Shown here in pieces: positions 1-8,253 of a stretch of 64,000 bases of DNA (its first letter is position 1; every line of letters begins with the position of its first letter). Source of the stretch: Aurantibacillus circumpalustris. Its GTDB lineage: Bacteria > Bacteroidota > Bacteroidia > B-17B0 > Aurantibacillaceae. Position numbers and translations under genes: made by a program. Under the pieces are notes generated by a model that worked only from the letters and a program-made list of their open reading frames with translations, did no database searches and was not told the DNA's origin. The DNA lies in the NCBI RefSeq assembly GCF_029625215.1, contig NZ_CP121197.1:1922001-1986000 (forward strand), in the 5' to 3' direction.

Positions 1-2425
1 CCGTGATAAGGCTATAAATTATCATATGCGAATGATTGATAGCGTTACTATAACAGGTTACCGTGTAAGTGAAGCTTGGGCTAAAAAACAGCATGTGTAT
101 TTTGTTATGAAATTCTCTAAGCCGTTTGAAAAAATGGAGTATATCGTGAAGGGAAATTTTAAAGAGCAACTTACAAAGTTGGGTGGTGGACCTCAAGGTG
201 CTTATTTTAGATTTAATACGAAAGATGGTAAACCATTAATGGTAAAGGTTGCTATTTCTACCACAGGCATTGAAGGTGCAATAAAAAATTTGGAAGCCGA
301 AGCAACGCATTGGGATTTTGATAAATATAAAAAAGAAGCCGAAGCAGCCTGGAATACTCAATTACAAAAGATTGAAGTAAGCGATCCAGATAAAAATAAA
401 ATGACGACGTTTTATACTGCACTTTATCACACGTGTATACACCCTTCTTTAAATATAGATGTTGATGGAACTTACCGCGGAAGAGATGACCTTCTTCATA
501 ACACGAAAAATTCAATTAACTATACCGTGTTTTCTTTGTGGGATACTTATCGAGCATTAAATCCACTAATGACAATCATCGAACCAAAACGTGTTTCCGA
601 TTTTATCAATACATTTTTAACGCAGTATCAACAATCTGGACGTTTGCCTGTTTGGGAGCTATCTGGCAATGAAACCGATTGTATGATTGGATTTCATTCG
701 GTATCCGTAATAGCAGATGCAATGCTAAAAGATATTAAAGGATTTGACCAAAACCTTGCCTACGAAGCTATGAAGTCCGCAGCGACTTATTCAGGTTTTG
801 GAATTCCTATTTTTAATAAAAAAGGTTTTTTAGAAATTGATGATGAAAGTGAAAGTGTTAGCAGAACATTGGAGTATGCATACGATAATTGGTGCATTGC
901 ACAAGTTGCTAAAAAATTAAATAAACCGGCTGATGCGGCTTTGTATTATAAACGTTCATTAGCATACTATAATTTATTTGATCAACAGACTGGCACTATG
1001 CGACCAAGAAAAAATGGAAATTGGTTAACACCTTTTTCTCCTTCAGAGATTAATAACCATTTTACAGAAGGTAATAGCTGGCAATACTCCTTTTATGTAC
1101 CACACGATATTGAAAATTTAATAAAATTACATGGTGGTTCTGAAAAATTTGAAGGTAAGCTGGATGAATTATTCACCACGAAAGAAAAAACGAGTGGTCG
1201 CGAACAGGCAGATGTAACAGGACTTATCGGTCAATATGCGCATGGCAACGAACCAAGTCACCACATGGCGTATTTATATAATTATGTAGGGAAACCACAA
1301 AAATCGATAGAACGTGTGCACCAGATTTTAAATGACTTTTATAAAAGTGCACCCGACGGTTTAATAGGAAACGAAGACTGTGGACAAATGAGTGCTTGGT
1401 ATGTTTATAGCGCTCTTGGATTCTATCCGGTTTGTCCTGGTTCATTACAATTAATAGTAGGCGAACCACTTTTCGCAAATTCCAAATTGCATTTTGAGAA
1501 TGGTAAAACTATGGAAATAGTCGCCGCGCCAGGGAATGGTAAAATAATTAAAGAGATAAGTGTAAACGATAAATCGTCACTTCTATCATATCTCGATTAT
1601 ACAACGCTCATGAAAGGTGGTAAAATTGTTTTTAACTATGAAGAAAAAACAAAACCAGTGAAATATGGAAAGGGAACTCTTCCACCTTCTAATGTTTCTA
1701 AAACAAGTATCATTCCGTTACCTCTTATTAAATCAAGCTCTCAGGTATTTAAAGATCAGCTTGAATTAAGTATCAGTTCTGTAAATACAACTTCTGGAAT
1801 CTGTTATTATACACTTGATGGAACAGAGCCAACGAAAAAATCTAACCTATACAAAGAGCCGTTTACAGTAAATAAAAATACTGTTGTTAAAGCAAAAACG
1901 TATACAAAATCAGACAGCAGTGAAGTTATCCGGTCAAAATTTTTTAAACTTAAGTACGATTTCGATATTACCATAAAGTCAAAAGCAAATTCGCAATACG
2001 CTGCCGAAGGTTCGCAAACAATGATGGATAGCATCATAGCGAATGAAAACTGGCGTAGGGGAGATTGGTTGGGTTATCAGGGACAAGATTTTGAATGCCT
2101 CATCGATATGAAACAAGAAAAAACAATAAATTATTTAAGCCTCAATTTTTTGCAAGACAGTCAATCATGGATTGTATTTCCGGCTAGTGTAAATTTTTAT
2201 ATTTCTAACGATAACAAGAAATTTACTTTACTAGAGACTATGCCAAATACTGAAAAAGCAGAAAATGAAAAAGTACAAGTACATAAATTTGAAAAGCAAT
2301 TAGCGAAGTCAACGAATACTAGATATATTAAGATAGTAGCAAAAAATTTCGGCAAACTTCCCGATTGGCATAAGGGTAAAGGTGGCGACGCTTTTATTTT
2401 TGTTGATGAGCTGGAGGTGAGGTAG
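1..2425 (+). CDS. GH92 family alpha-mannosidase, 5' end cut by the window
   Basis: The reading frame is open to the first base (codons begin at base 2), so the N-terminus lies outside the window. The ATG at 26 is internal to the GH92 N-terminal beta-sandwich: residues such as GYRVSEAWA and QHVYFVMKFSKPF are typical of that domain. The catalytic alpha/alpha barrel follows, with the family signatures TEGNSWQY (about nt 1066-1090), GNEPSHHMAYLYNY (about 1245-1290) and GNEDCGQMSAWYV (about 1369-1407); the last two carry the calcium and catalytic carboxylates of GH92. After the barrel come a chitobiase-like C-terminal domain (YYTLDGTEPT, about 1800-1960) and an F5/8 type C-like carbohydrate-binding domain (about 2000-2425). 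GH92 enzymes are calcium-dependent exo-alpha-mannosidases, usually secreted or periplasmic. No T9SS signal is visible at the C-terminus. The stop lies one base from the stop of the converging next gene. Confidence 0.93.
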   Translation, partial: RDKAINYHMRMIDSVTITGYRVSEAWAKKQHVYFVMKFSKPFEKMEYIVKGNFKEQLTKLGGGPQGAYFRFNTKDGKPLMVKVAISTTGIEGAIKNLEAEATHWDFDKYKKEAEAAWNTQLQKIEVSDPDKNKMTTFYTALYHTCIHPSLNIDVDGTYRGRDDLLHNTKNSINYTVFSLWDTYRALNPLMTIIEPKRVSDFINTFLTQYQQSGRLPVWELSGNETDCMIGFHSVSVIADAMLKDIKGFDQNLAYEAMKSAATYSGFGIPIFNKKGFLEIDDESESVSRTLEYAYDNWCIAQVAKKLNKPADAALYYKRSLAYYNLFDQQTGTMRPRKNGNWLTPFSPSEINNHFTEGNSWQYSFYVPHDIENLIKLHGGSEKFEGKLDELFTTKEKTSGREQADVTGLIGQYAHGNEPSHHMAYLYNYVGKPQKSIERVHQILNDFYKSAPDGLIGNEDCGQMSAWYVYSALGFYPVCPGSLQLIVGEPLFANSKLHFENGKTMEIVAAPGNGKIIKEISVNDKSSLLSYLDYTTLMKGGKIVFNYEEKTKPVKYGKGTLPPSNVSKTSIIPLPLIKSSSQVFKDQLELSISSVNTTSGICYYTLDGTEPTKKSNLYKEPFTVNKNTVVKAKTYTKSDSSEVIRSKFFKLKYDFDITIKSKANSQYAAEGSQTMMDSIIANENWRRGDWLGYQGQDFECLIDMKQEKTINYLSLNFLQDSQSWIVFPASVNFYISNDNKKFTLLETMPNTEKAENEKVQVHKFEKQLAKSTNTRYIKIVAKNFGKLPDWHKGKGGDAFIFVDELEVR

Positions 2426-2426
2426 A

Positions 2427-2903
2427 TTATTTTTTCCGTAATTCCTCAATTCTTAGAAGTTGACTCAAGTCGTTTAAGTCTTTTGGTCTCCCAGAAATCA
2501 TTTTATTCTGTTTAAGATGATTAATGTGTATAAATGGAATGTTTAATTCTTCAAGCTGCAGTATTGTTTTCAATTCCCAAGCTTCTAGCCATTTAACGCC
2601 TACTATTTTTGTCAAAAAATCAATTACAAAAGGTGGAGTGTTGCCTATATGAAATGCCATTGGAGTAGAAAAGTCAGCATCATTAATCTTTTTAATATCG
2701 TTTGCAAGAATCCCAATTTCTTCAAGACAAACTATAAGTTTTAATTTATTCTCGTTCGTTGGTTCTAGCCATATGTCTATATCGCCAGTAGGTCTAGAAT
2801 ATCCATAAAAATTTACAGCAACACCTCCAACGAGTAGAAAATTCACATTGTTTTTTAATAGAATTTTTAAAAGTTCTAGATGTTCATTATGGAATATATT
2901 CAT
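2427..2903 (-). CDS. Small nucleotidyltransferase-fold protein (AbiEii / DUF6036-like)
   Basis: 158 residues. The nucleotidyltransferase signature is intact: GG at residues 26-27, the paired acids D41 and D43 in TGDIDIW, and a third carboxylate D95 in FVIDFL. The C-terminal RPKDLNDLSQL matches the 'K/R-D-x-x-D' tail of single-domain transferases of this type. Known relatives include AbiEii-type toxins, MNT-type antitoxins and aminoglycoside nucleotidyltransferases, so substrate cannot be told from sequence. It is the second gene of a pair: its start overlaps the end of the upstream 88-residue gene by 17 bp, which suggests translational coupling. It converges on the GH92 gene with a single base between stop codons and no terminator. 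Confidence 0.8.
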   Translation of the reverse strand: MNIFHNEHLELLKILLKNNVNFLLVGGVAVNFYGYSRPTGDIDIWLEPTNENKLKLIVCLEEIGILANDIKKINDADFSTPMAFHIGNTPPFVIDFLTKIVGVKWLEAWELKTILQLEELNIPFIHINHLKQNKMISGRPKDLNDLSQLLRIEELRKK

Positions 2904-3153
2904 AACTAGAAAAGATTATGGGTGCATTTTTAAAACTAACTTTTTTTGTGTCATTGTTTTTAAAAGCATAGTTGTTAAGTTGTTGCATCATTATTAGACG
3001 TTCTGAATAATCTTTATTCATGCTGCCAGTAAGTAAAATATCACCCTGTGTTTCAATTGAACTAAAAACGATCCCTGAATTCCTGTAAATAGCCAAAGGA
3101 TCGTTTAATGCATTGTTTTCTTCAGATTCAATTTTATGTTTTTTTTTAGTCAT
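2887..3153 (-). CDS. Small hypothetical protein paired with the nucleotidyltransferase
   Basis: 88 residues, unrecognised. The N-terminus is charged (MTKKKHKIESEENN), followed by a segment with IYRNSGIVFSS and a region with SERLIMMQQLNNYAF that could be helical. There is no signal peptide or membrane segment. The start ATG (3151-3153) is the only reasonable one. It lies upstream of, and overlaps by 17 bp, the nucleotidyltransferase gene, so the two are almost certainly cotranscribed. The organisation, a small partner followed by a nucleotidyltransferase-fold protein, resembles toxin-antitoxin pairs such as AbiE and HEPN/MNT, but the protein shows neither the HEPN R-x4-6-H motif nor a clear HTH, so any such role is inference. 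Confidence 0.7.
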   Translation of the reverse strand: MTKKKHKIESEENNALNDPLAIYRNSGIVFSSIETQGDILLTGSMNKDYSERLIMMQQLNNYAFKNNDTKKVSFKNAPIIFSSYEYIP

Positions 3154-3336
3154 TGGAGTAAAGTAAAATTAACATTCAAAATCCTTAAACACGGATAGCA
3201 AATCTTAATTTCAGTTAAAGTGACTCTAAAATACGATTAAATTTTGCTTTTTTAAATAGAGCTTCGCTTAAATCCTCATTTTGGTTTTTAGAAAGCTAAG
3301 TTTTTTGCGGAAACTCGAATGCTTTGCAGCATCTCA

Positions 3337-3903
3337 TTAATAAAGATCTTTTATGCACTGTTCTCTTATTTCCCAGATCTCATCAAGACTGTATGTAATT
3401 CTATGTTCCTGATTTAACCATGCTTGCAAATGTTTTTTATGAAAACTGATTTTGTATTCTGTTATTTGCTCCGGTGAAAGAGCAACTTCTTGCAAGATAT
3501 CTTTTTCAAAATTTCCTGCACCCCAATTTACTTTTGTAAAATCTAGTATTTCGTTTTTACAACGTAAGTAATTATGTGCTTCAGGAATGTACTTTAATTT
3601 ATGCTTTTCTAAAGTGCGTTTTACAGCAGGTGTGTTTTCGCCATTCATTGCAAAGATTCCTAAAATTAGTTTTACATCTTTCACTGAATTTTCTTCAGCC
3701 AAACGTTTTAATAAGGCATGTTTTGTGCTGCACGTACCGCAATTATCTGTAAATAGTGTAAGGAGATCATTCTTATTTTTATTTCGACGATAAGGCAGTT
3801 CTTGAACGAACTCACATGCCTTGTTAAAGTAAGAAATGCCTAAACTCAGAAATTTACTTGAAATTTCTCCTTTGTTTTGTATAAGAAAATTAAATTTAGA
3901 CAT
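3337..3903 (-). CDS. Transglutaminase-like (papain-fold) hypothetical protein
   Basis: 188 residues from the Met at 3903; an in-frame Met at 3921 would add six residues but lies inside the likely leader. Cysteines in DNCGTCSTKHALL (55 and 58 from this start), His110 in PEAHNYL and Asp121 in EILDFTK fall in the Cys-His-Asp order and spacing of transglutaminase-like cysteine hydrolases. The CxTCSTKHALL segment matches the nucleophile helix of that fold, where the cysteine is followed by a helix of small and basic residues. No signal peptide is visible, so it is probably cytoplasmic. It diverges from the GH3 gene. Function beyond the fold is not known, and the fold call rests on motif order only. 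Confidence 0.72.
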   Translation of the reverse strand: MSKFNFLIQNKGEISSKFLSLGISYFNKACEFVQELPYRRNKNKNDLLTLFTDNCGTCSTKHALLKRLAEENSVKDVKLILGIFAMNGENTPAVKRTLEKHKLKYIPEAHNYLRCKNEILDFTKVNWGAGNFEKDILQEVALSPEQITEYKISFHKKHLQAWLNQEHRITYSLDEIWEIREQCIKDLY

Positions 3904-3953
3904 GTAATGAATAACAAACACCCTATGTTTTAAAACTCTTAAAACGACTCTTA

Positions 3954-3961
3954 CAAATTTA
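3954..3961 (-). promoter_or_regulatory. Candidate -7 element for the transglutaminase-like gene
   Basis: On the minus strand this reads TAAATTTG, an 8/8 match to the Bacteroidota -7 box TAnnTTTG, about 50 bp upstream of the Met at 3903. No TTTG sits at the ideal distance for a -33 box, so the call is tentative. Confidence 0.35.
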
Positions 3962-3973
3962 AATCATTTTGTC

Positions 3974-3981
3974 TATGTTTA
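3974..3981 (+). promoter_or_regulatory. Candidate -7 element for the GH3 gene
   Basis: TATGTTTA matches seven of eight positions of TAnnTTTG. If used, transcription would begin near 3988, after the ATG at 3985, which favours the ATG at 4012 as the true start. It lies 12 bp from the opposing -7 box for the divergent gene. Confidence 0.3.
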
Positions 3982-4011
3982 ATAATGCAAATAGCATTCA
4001 ATAAAATCAAT

Positions 4012-5157
4012 ATGCTTAAAAAAATCATCCTACTATTAATTCTTTTTACGATTTCGTTCGTTTTTATTTCAATGATTGTACTACCTAAAAACAGTGATAT
4101 TAATGAAGAATTAGCAAAAGATTCCAACGATAGTCTAGATTTAAAAATTGGACAAATGATTATGATGGGAATCAAAAGCCGGACTTCCGTTTCCGAAAAT
4201 GATTCCTTGCTTCAGGAAATACGCGAGCATAAACTTGGTGGTGTTGTACTATTCGAAAAAAATATCTCTCCAGCTAATTCAAGGAACGAATTAATAAATC
4301 TTATTTCAACCATACAGGCTGCTGCTGCAATACCCTTATTTATTAGTATAGATGAAGAAGGTGGGCTGGTTCACCGACTAAAAGAAAAATACGGTTTTGT
4401 TGGTATGCCTTCTGCTATGCGTCTTGGGAAAATAAACTCAGCGGATTGCACACTTTTTTATAACCGACGATTAACAGCAGAACTTTCTGAACTTGGTTTT
4501 AATTGTAATTATGCTCCTACTTTAGATATGGCTGTCAATCCCGAAAATACAGTAATAGTTAAGCGTCAACGTAGTTTTTCTGAAGATCCTGATATAGTTA
4601 GTAAACACGCTCTGCTTTGTATTCAGGCACATCACGAAAATAATATTAAAACTATTTTGAAACATTTTCCGGGACATGGAAGCTCTACAGCAGATTCTCA
4701 TGCCGGTATTGTTGATGTTACAGAAAGCTGGAGTTTTAAAGAATTGTATCCTTATTTCTCTATTTTAAGTTCGGGTTCTTGTGATGCCATTATGACTGCA
4801 CACATTATTAACAAACGATGGGACGACTCATATTTGCCAGCAACACTTTCTAAAAGAGTAGTAATCGATATGCTTAGAGGGCTTTTAGGTTATAAAGGAG
4901 TGGTGTTTTCTGATGATATGCAAATGGGAGCCATATCAAAAAATTATGGTTTTGAAAATGCAATTGAATTAGCTATTAACGCTGGAGTTGATGTACTTAT
5001 GTTTGCCAACAATGTTGGGAGCGACCAAAAAATGATCAGCGCCTCTGAGGTACATGCAGTGATAAAAAAGATGGTTAAAAAGAAAAAAATTAGCCGTGAA
5101 CGAATCAACGAGGCATATTCCAGAATTATTCTATTAAAGAATAAAAAATATTTCTAA
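4012..5157 (+). CDS. GH3 family glycosidase, NagZ-like beta-N-acetylhexosaminidase, membrane-anchored
   Basis: 381 residues from the ATG at 4012 (an ATG at 3985 is possible). The N-terminus is one hydrophobic segment (KKIILLLILFTISFVFISMIVL) of signal-anchor type, so the enzyme is probably held on the periplasmic face of the inner membrane. The GH3 barrel follows: GGVVLFEKNI, the substrate loop ISIDEEGG, the NagZ-type KHFPGHGSSTADSH with the His/Asp acid-base pair of this subfamily, and FSDDMQMGAI containing the nucleophile Asp. Length and the missing C-terminal sandwich domain fit the single-domain NagZ branch, which removes GlcNAc from muropeptides or other beta-GlcNAc glycosides. An anchored form suggests periplasmic action rather than cytoplasmic wall recycling. 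It stands alone, with no wall-recycling genes beside it. Confidence 0.88.
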   Translation: MLKKIILLLILFTISFVFISMIVLPKNSDINEELAKDSNDSLDLKIGQMIMMGIKSRTSVSENDSLLQEIREHKLGGVVLFEKNISPANSRNELINLISTIQAAAAIPLFISIDEEGGLVHRLKEKYGFVGMPSAMRLGKINSADCTLFYNRRLTAELSELGFNCNYAPTLDMAVNPENTVIVKRQRSFSEDPDIVSKHALLCIQAHHENNIKTILKHFPGHGSSTADSHAGIVDVTESWSFKELYPYFSILSSGSCDAIMTAHIINKRWDDSYLPATLSKRVVIDMLRGLLGYKGVVFSDDMQMGAISKNYGFENAIELAINAGVDVLMFANNVGSDQKMISASEVHAVIKKMVKKKKISRERINEAYSRIILLKNKKYF

Positions 5158-5184
5158 GTAGTTTTTTGAAATCTATTTGTTTAT

Positions 5185-5256
5185 TTAGCCAATAAACCAA
5201 ATGATCGGACTTAGTAAACCTAACAGAATAAGTAATTTTTGAAAACGATTAAACAT
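5185..5256 (-). CDS. Possible 23-residue single-span membrane peptide
   Basis: A short minus-strand frame, ATG at 5254-5256 and TAA at 5185-5187, encodes a basic, amphipathic N-terminus (MFNRFQK) followed by an almost unbroken hydrophobic stretch (LLILLGLLSPIIWFIG). Seven of its Leu/Ile codons lie in one run, and the stop comes right after the hydrophobic span, as in small inner-membrane proteins. It occupies a 214-bp gap otherwise without a gene. I see no clear promoter or terminator for it. AT-rich spacers can produce such frames by chance, so it needs conservation evidence. Confidence 0.35.
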   Translation of the reverse strand: MFNRFQKLLILLGLLSPIIWFIG

Positions 5257-5371
5257 AATTGTGTATTTAATATTTCTATTTTATACTTTTGAAAGTAAGC
5301 TAAGTTTCATTTGAACTTTGAAACTAGATAAAAGACTTATTTTTTTCGACGAATTAATTTAAATAGGCATT

Positions 5372-6001
5372 ATGAGCGTTATGAATAAGCTTGCTTCATC
5401 TCTTGGGAGAAGAGATGAGGTTCCGAACCAGGAACTTGCAAATAAAATTATTGCTTCAAAAAATTCACAAAGCGTGAAAGAGCTTATTGAAAACCTCAAC
5501 AATAAAAACAAGAACATTCAAAATGATTGCATAAAAGTACTCTACGAAATAGGGAGCAAGGAGCCTATGTTAATAGCCGATTTTTCAGAGGTGTTTGTAA
5601 ATCTACTTAATCATAAAAATAATCGACTCCAGTGGGGAGCAATGACAGCTTTAAATACTATTACAGAAATTAAGCCAGAAAAAATTCATGCATCACTATC
5701 AAAAATAATTTTAGCTGCGGATAGGGGCTCTGTGATTACAAATGATCAATGTGTCGCAATTCTCATAAAATTATGTGGAAAAAAAAAGTTTGAAAATTCT
5801 GCTTTTACATTATTGATCGAACGATTGATTAAATGTCCTACTAATCAATTACCAATGTATGCAGAAAATGCCTTAAAAATTATTGCAAAAAAGAAAGAAA
5901 CAATTTTTATTAGCACAATAACTAAACGTATTCCTGAAATCGAAAAGGAAAGTAAACGCAAACGTATTGAGAAGGTTATAAAGAAGGCATTAAAAAGCTA
6001 A
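5372..6001 (+). CDS. HEAT/ARM-like helical repeat protein
   Basis: 209 residues, all-helical in appearance, no signal peptide. At least three degenerate HEAT-type helix pairs can be seen: VKELIENLNNKNKNIQNDC, LIADFSEVFVNLLNHKNNRLQ followed by WGAMTALNTI, and LPMYAENALKIIAKKKETIF. The C-terminus is strongly basic (KRKRIEKVIKKALKS). Such proteins are scaffolds that bind other proteins or nucleic acid; no catalytic motif is present. It stands alone between a 214-bp spacer and the converging oxidoreductase, whose end lies 17 bp away without an obvious terminator. Confidence 0.7.
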   Translation: MSVMNKLASSLGRRDEVPNQELANKIIASKNSQSVKELIENLNNKNKNIQNDCIKVLYEIGSKEPMLIADFSEVFVNLLNHKNNRLQWGAMTALNTITEIKPEKIHASLSKIILAADRGSVITNDQCVAILIKLCGKKKFENSAFTLLIERLIKCPTNQLPMYAENALKIIAKKKETIFISTITKRIPEIEKESKRKRIEKVIKKALKS

Positions 6002-6018
6002 AAATTTGTTTTTAATAA

Positions 6019-7089
6019 TCAAGTCTTCTTTTTTGCTCTAAGGTATTGATCTGGCCAATCAATTTCATGACCTAATTCCTGCGCCGCTCGGAGTGGAAAA
6101 TGAGGATCTCTTAAAAACTCTCTTCCCATAAAAACAAGATCGGCTCTTTTTTCAAGAATAATCGACTCAGCTTCCTTTGCTGTAGTGATAAGACCTACAG
6201 CACCAGTAAAAATGCCGGTTTCTTTTTTTATATTTTCTGCAAATTCAGTTTGATACATGGGTTTTAATGCAATTTTCACACCGTGCACATTTCCTCCCGT
6301 TGAACAATCTATTAAATCAACATCCATGTTTTTTAAAATAGAGCTAAGAGCAATGGAATCTTTTTCGGTCCAACCACCTTCCGCGTATTCTGTGGCAGAC
6401 AAACGCACAAACAATGGAAGTTCTGTTGGCCACACGGTTCTCACTGCGACAACAATTTCTTGTAAAAAACGAATGCGATTTTCGAAACTACCACCGTATT
6501 CGTCATTGCGTTTATTGCTTAGTGGCGAAAGAAATTCGTGAATTAAATAACCATGTGCACCATGAAGTTCGAGTACTTTAAACCCTGATTTTAAAGCTCT
6601 TTCAGCAGCTTTTTTAAATTTTGTAACAATTTTTTCTATTCCAACTTTACTTAATTTTTTCGGAATAGGTTCTCCTTCTTTATAAGCGATTGAACTCGGA
6701 GCCAGCGTTTCCCATCCTCCTTTTGCAAGTGGAATAGAATAGCCTCCCCTCCACGGGGCCTCTTGGCTTGATTTTCTTCCCGCATGTGCAATCTGAATAC
6801 CTGGAACAGAACCATGGGTTTCAATAAAGGTTGTGATGCGCTTTAAGTGATCAATATGTTTGTCTTTCCATATACCTAAATCTGATGGTGAAATTCTTCC
6901 CTCAGGACTAACCGCTGTAGCCTCTGTAAATATGAGTCCCGCGCCACCAATAGCCCTGCTTCCTAAATGAACCAAATGCCATTCACCCGAAAATCCATCG
7001 AGACTTGAGTATTGGCACATTGGCGAAACTACCAATCTGTTTTTGAGAGTTACGCTTTTTATTTTTAGCGGTGTGAAAAGTGCTGCCAT
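6019..7089 (-). CDS. namA: NADPH-dependent Old Yellow Enzyme, YqjM/NamA type
   Basis: 356 residues, a full-length (beta/alpha)8 FMN enzyme of the thermophilic-like class. Seen: SPMCQYSS with Cys25, which tunes the flavin in YqjM-type enzymes; IQIAHAGRKSS; the substrate-binding pair His176/His179 in ELHGAHGYLIHEFLSP; and the FMN-phosphate segment FMGREFLRDPHFP near the C-terminus. Members reduce the C=C bond of alpha,beta-unsaturated aldehydes, ketones and nitro compounds and are linked to electrophile detoxification. The protein is cytoplasmic. It is transcribed leftward, 108 bp downstream of the end of the kor operon; whether it is read through from there is not clear. Confidence 0.93.
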   Translation of the reverse strand: MAALFTPLKIKSVTLKNRLVVSPMCQYSSLDGFSGEWHLVHLGSRAIGGAGLIFTEATAVSPEGRISPSDLGIWKDKHIDHLKRITTFIETHGSVPGIQIAHAGRKSSQEAPWRGGYSIPLAKGGWETLAPSSIAYKEGEPIPKKLSKVGIEKIVTKFKKAAERALKSGFKVLELHGAHGYLIHEFLSPLSNKRNDEYGGSFENRIRFLQEIVVAVRTVWPTELPLFVRLSATEYAEGGWTEKDSIALSSILKNMDVDLIDCSTGGNVHGVKIALKPMYQTEFAENIKKETGIFTGAVGLITTAKEAESIILEKRADLVFMGREFLRDPHFPLRAAQELGHEIDWPDQYLRAKKKT

Positions 7090-7196
7090 TGTTGATGAAA
7101 TTGAGGTACTAAATTACCATTACGTCAACAATATAAACGTGAAAAATTCTTAAGAGAATATTTTAAAGAAAAAGTAAACTTTACAAAACAGAGCTT

Positions 7197-8249
7197 TTAT
7201 CTAAAATTCGCGTTTATCTCTTTAAGAATGGTTGAGCCTGGACAAAGTTCTTTTTCATGAAGCATGTTTAAAGGTGTATCAGAGCTGTTTATAGTTTGAT
7301 GTAAATCTTGCGTATCTGGATTCATATATAACAAACCAGTTAAAATTTCTCCTTTTTCTTTAGCGCTCATAATAGCATTCACGGCGGAGCGCTTATCTAG
7401 AGGATCCCAATCTTTTGATAATTTATTTAATTGAATAAATGAACCATCATGCATCTTAACTTTTTCAGTTGTTCCTTCTCCATAACTGGTTGTAATTTCA
7501 GTCATTTGCGGCACAAAATCAATTGTTGAAGTCGCTTCTACGTGTTCTCTTACATAATCGTAAGATTTTGTAGAACCAACGTTGTTATTAAAAGTAACAC
7601 ATGGTGAGATAACGTTAATGAAAGCGAATCCAGGGTGCTTAATCGCAGCTTTCATCAAAGGAATTAATTGTGTTTTATCTCCTGAAAAACTTTGTGCTAC
7701 GAATGTTGCACCAAGTTCAATCGCAAGGCTAGCAAGATCAATCGATTCAAAGGGATTTACCTGCCCACTTTTATTTTTAGAGCCATTATCCGCAGTTGCA
7801 GAGTCCTGCCCCTTAGTTAAACCATAACAACCATTATTCATCACCACGTAAACCATGTTTAAGTTTCTACGAATCACGTGAACAAACTGACCCATACCAA
7901 TACTTGCTGTATCTCCATCACCGGATACACCAAAATAAATTAAATCTTTGTTTGCTAAATTGGCACCCGTTGCTACCGAAGGCATACGACCATGCACAGA
8001 ATTGAAACCATGCGAGTGACTTAAAAAATAAGCAGGTGTTTTTGAGGAACAGCCTATCCCAGATAGTTTCGCTAAACGATGCGGTTCAATATTTAATTCA
8101 AAAGCAGCTTGAATAACAGAAGCACTTATCGAATCATGCCCACAACCGGCACAAAGCGTTGACAAAGATCCTTCGTAATAATCAACAGTATAACCTAGTT
8201 TATTAGTTGGCAAACTTGGATGACGGAATTTAGGGCGAACGTAACTCAT
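7197..8249 (-). CDS. korB: 2-oxoacid:ferredoxin oxidoreductase beta subunit (2-oxoglutarate type)
   Basis: 350 residues. It carries the thiamine diphosphate site, GDGD at 110-113 and NNG at 138-140, and the four cysteines that hold the single [4Fe-4S] cluster in KorB-like subunits: C33 and C36 (LCAGCGH), C67 (GIGCSSK) and C217 (SPCVTFN). The enzyme oxidatively decarboxylates a 2-oxoacid to the acyl-CoA with ferredoxin as acceptor. It is the last gene of a three-gene leftward operon and starts four bases after the stop of the alpha subunit. The 2-oxoglutarate assignment follows from similarity to the Kor family of Bacteroidota; broader 2-oxoacid use cannot be excluded. It is shown as a stable complex partner by gene order only. 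Confidence 0.92.
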   Translation of the reverse strand: MSYVRPKFRHPSLPTNKLGYTVDYYEGSLSTLCAGCGHDSISASVIQAAFELNIEPHRLAKLSGIGCSSKTPAYFLSHSHGFNSVHGRMPSVATGANLANKDLIYFGVSGDGDTASIGMGQFVHVIRRNLNMVYVVMNNGCYGLTKGQDSATADNGSKNKSGQVNPFESIDLASLAIELGATFVAQSFSGDKTQLIPLMKAAIKHPGFAFINVISPCVTFNNNVGSTKSYDYVREHVEATSTIDFVPQMTEITTSYGEGTTEKVKMHDGSFIQLNKLSKDWDPLDKRSAVNAIMSAKEKGEILTGLLYMNPDTQDLHQTINSSDTPLNMLHEKELCPGSTILKEINANFR

Positions 8250-8253
8250 AACA

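Noticed and set aside
3218-3292. A clean minus-strand stretch of 24 codons ending in a stop (KNQNEDLSEALFKKAKFNRIL and a few more), perhaps a gene remnant.
   Set aside because: It has no start codon, a stop lies two codons upstream, and it is too short to separate from chance in AT-rich DNA.
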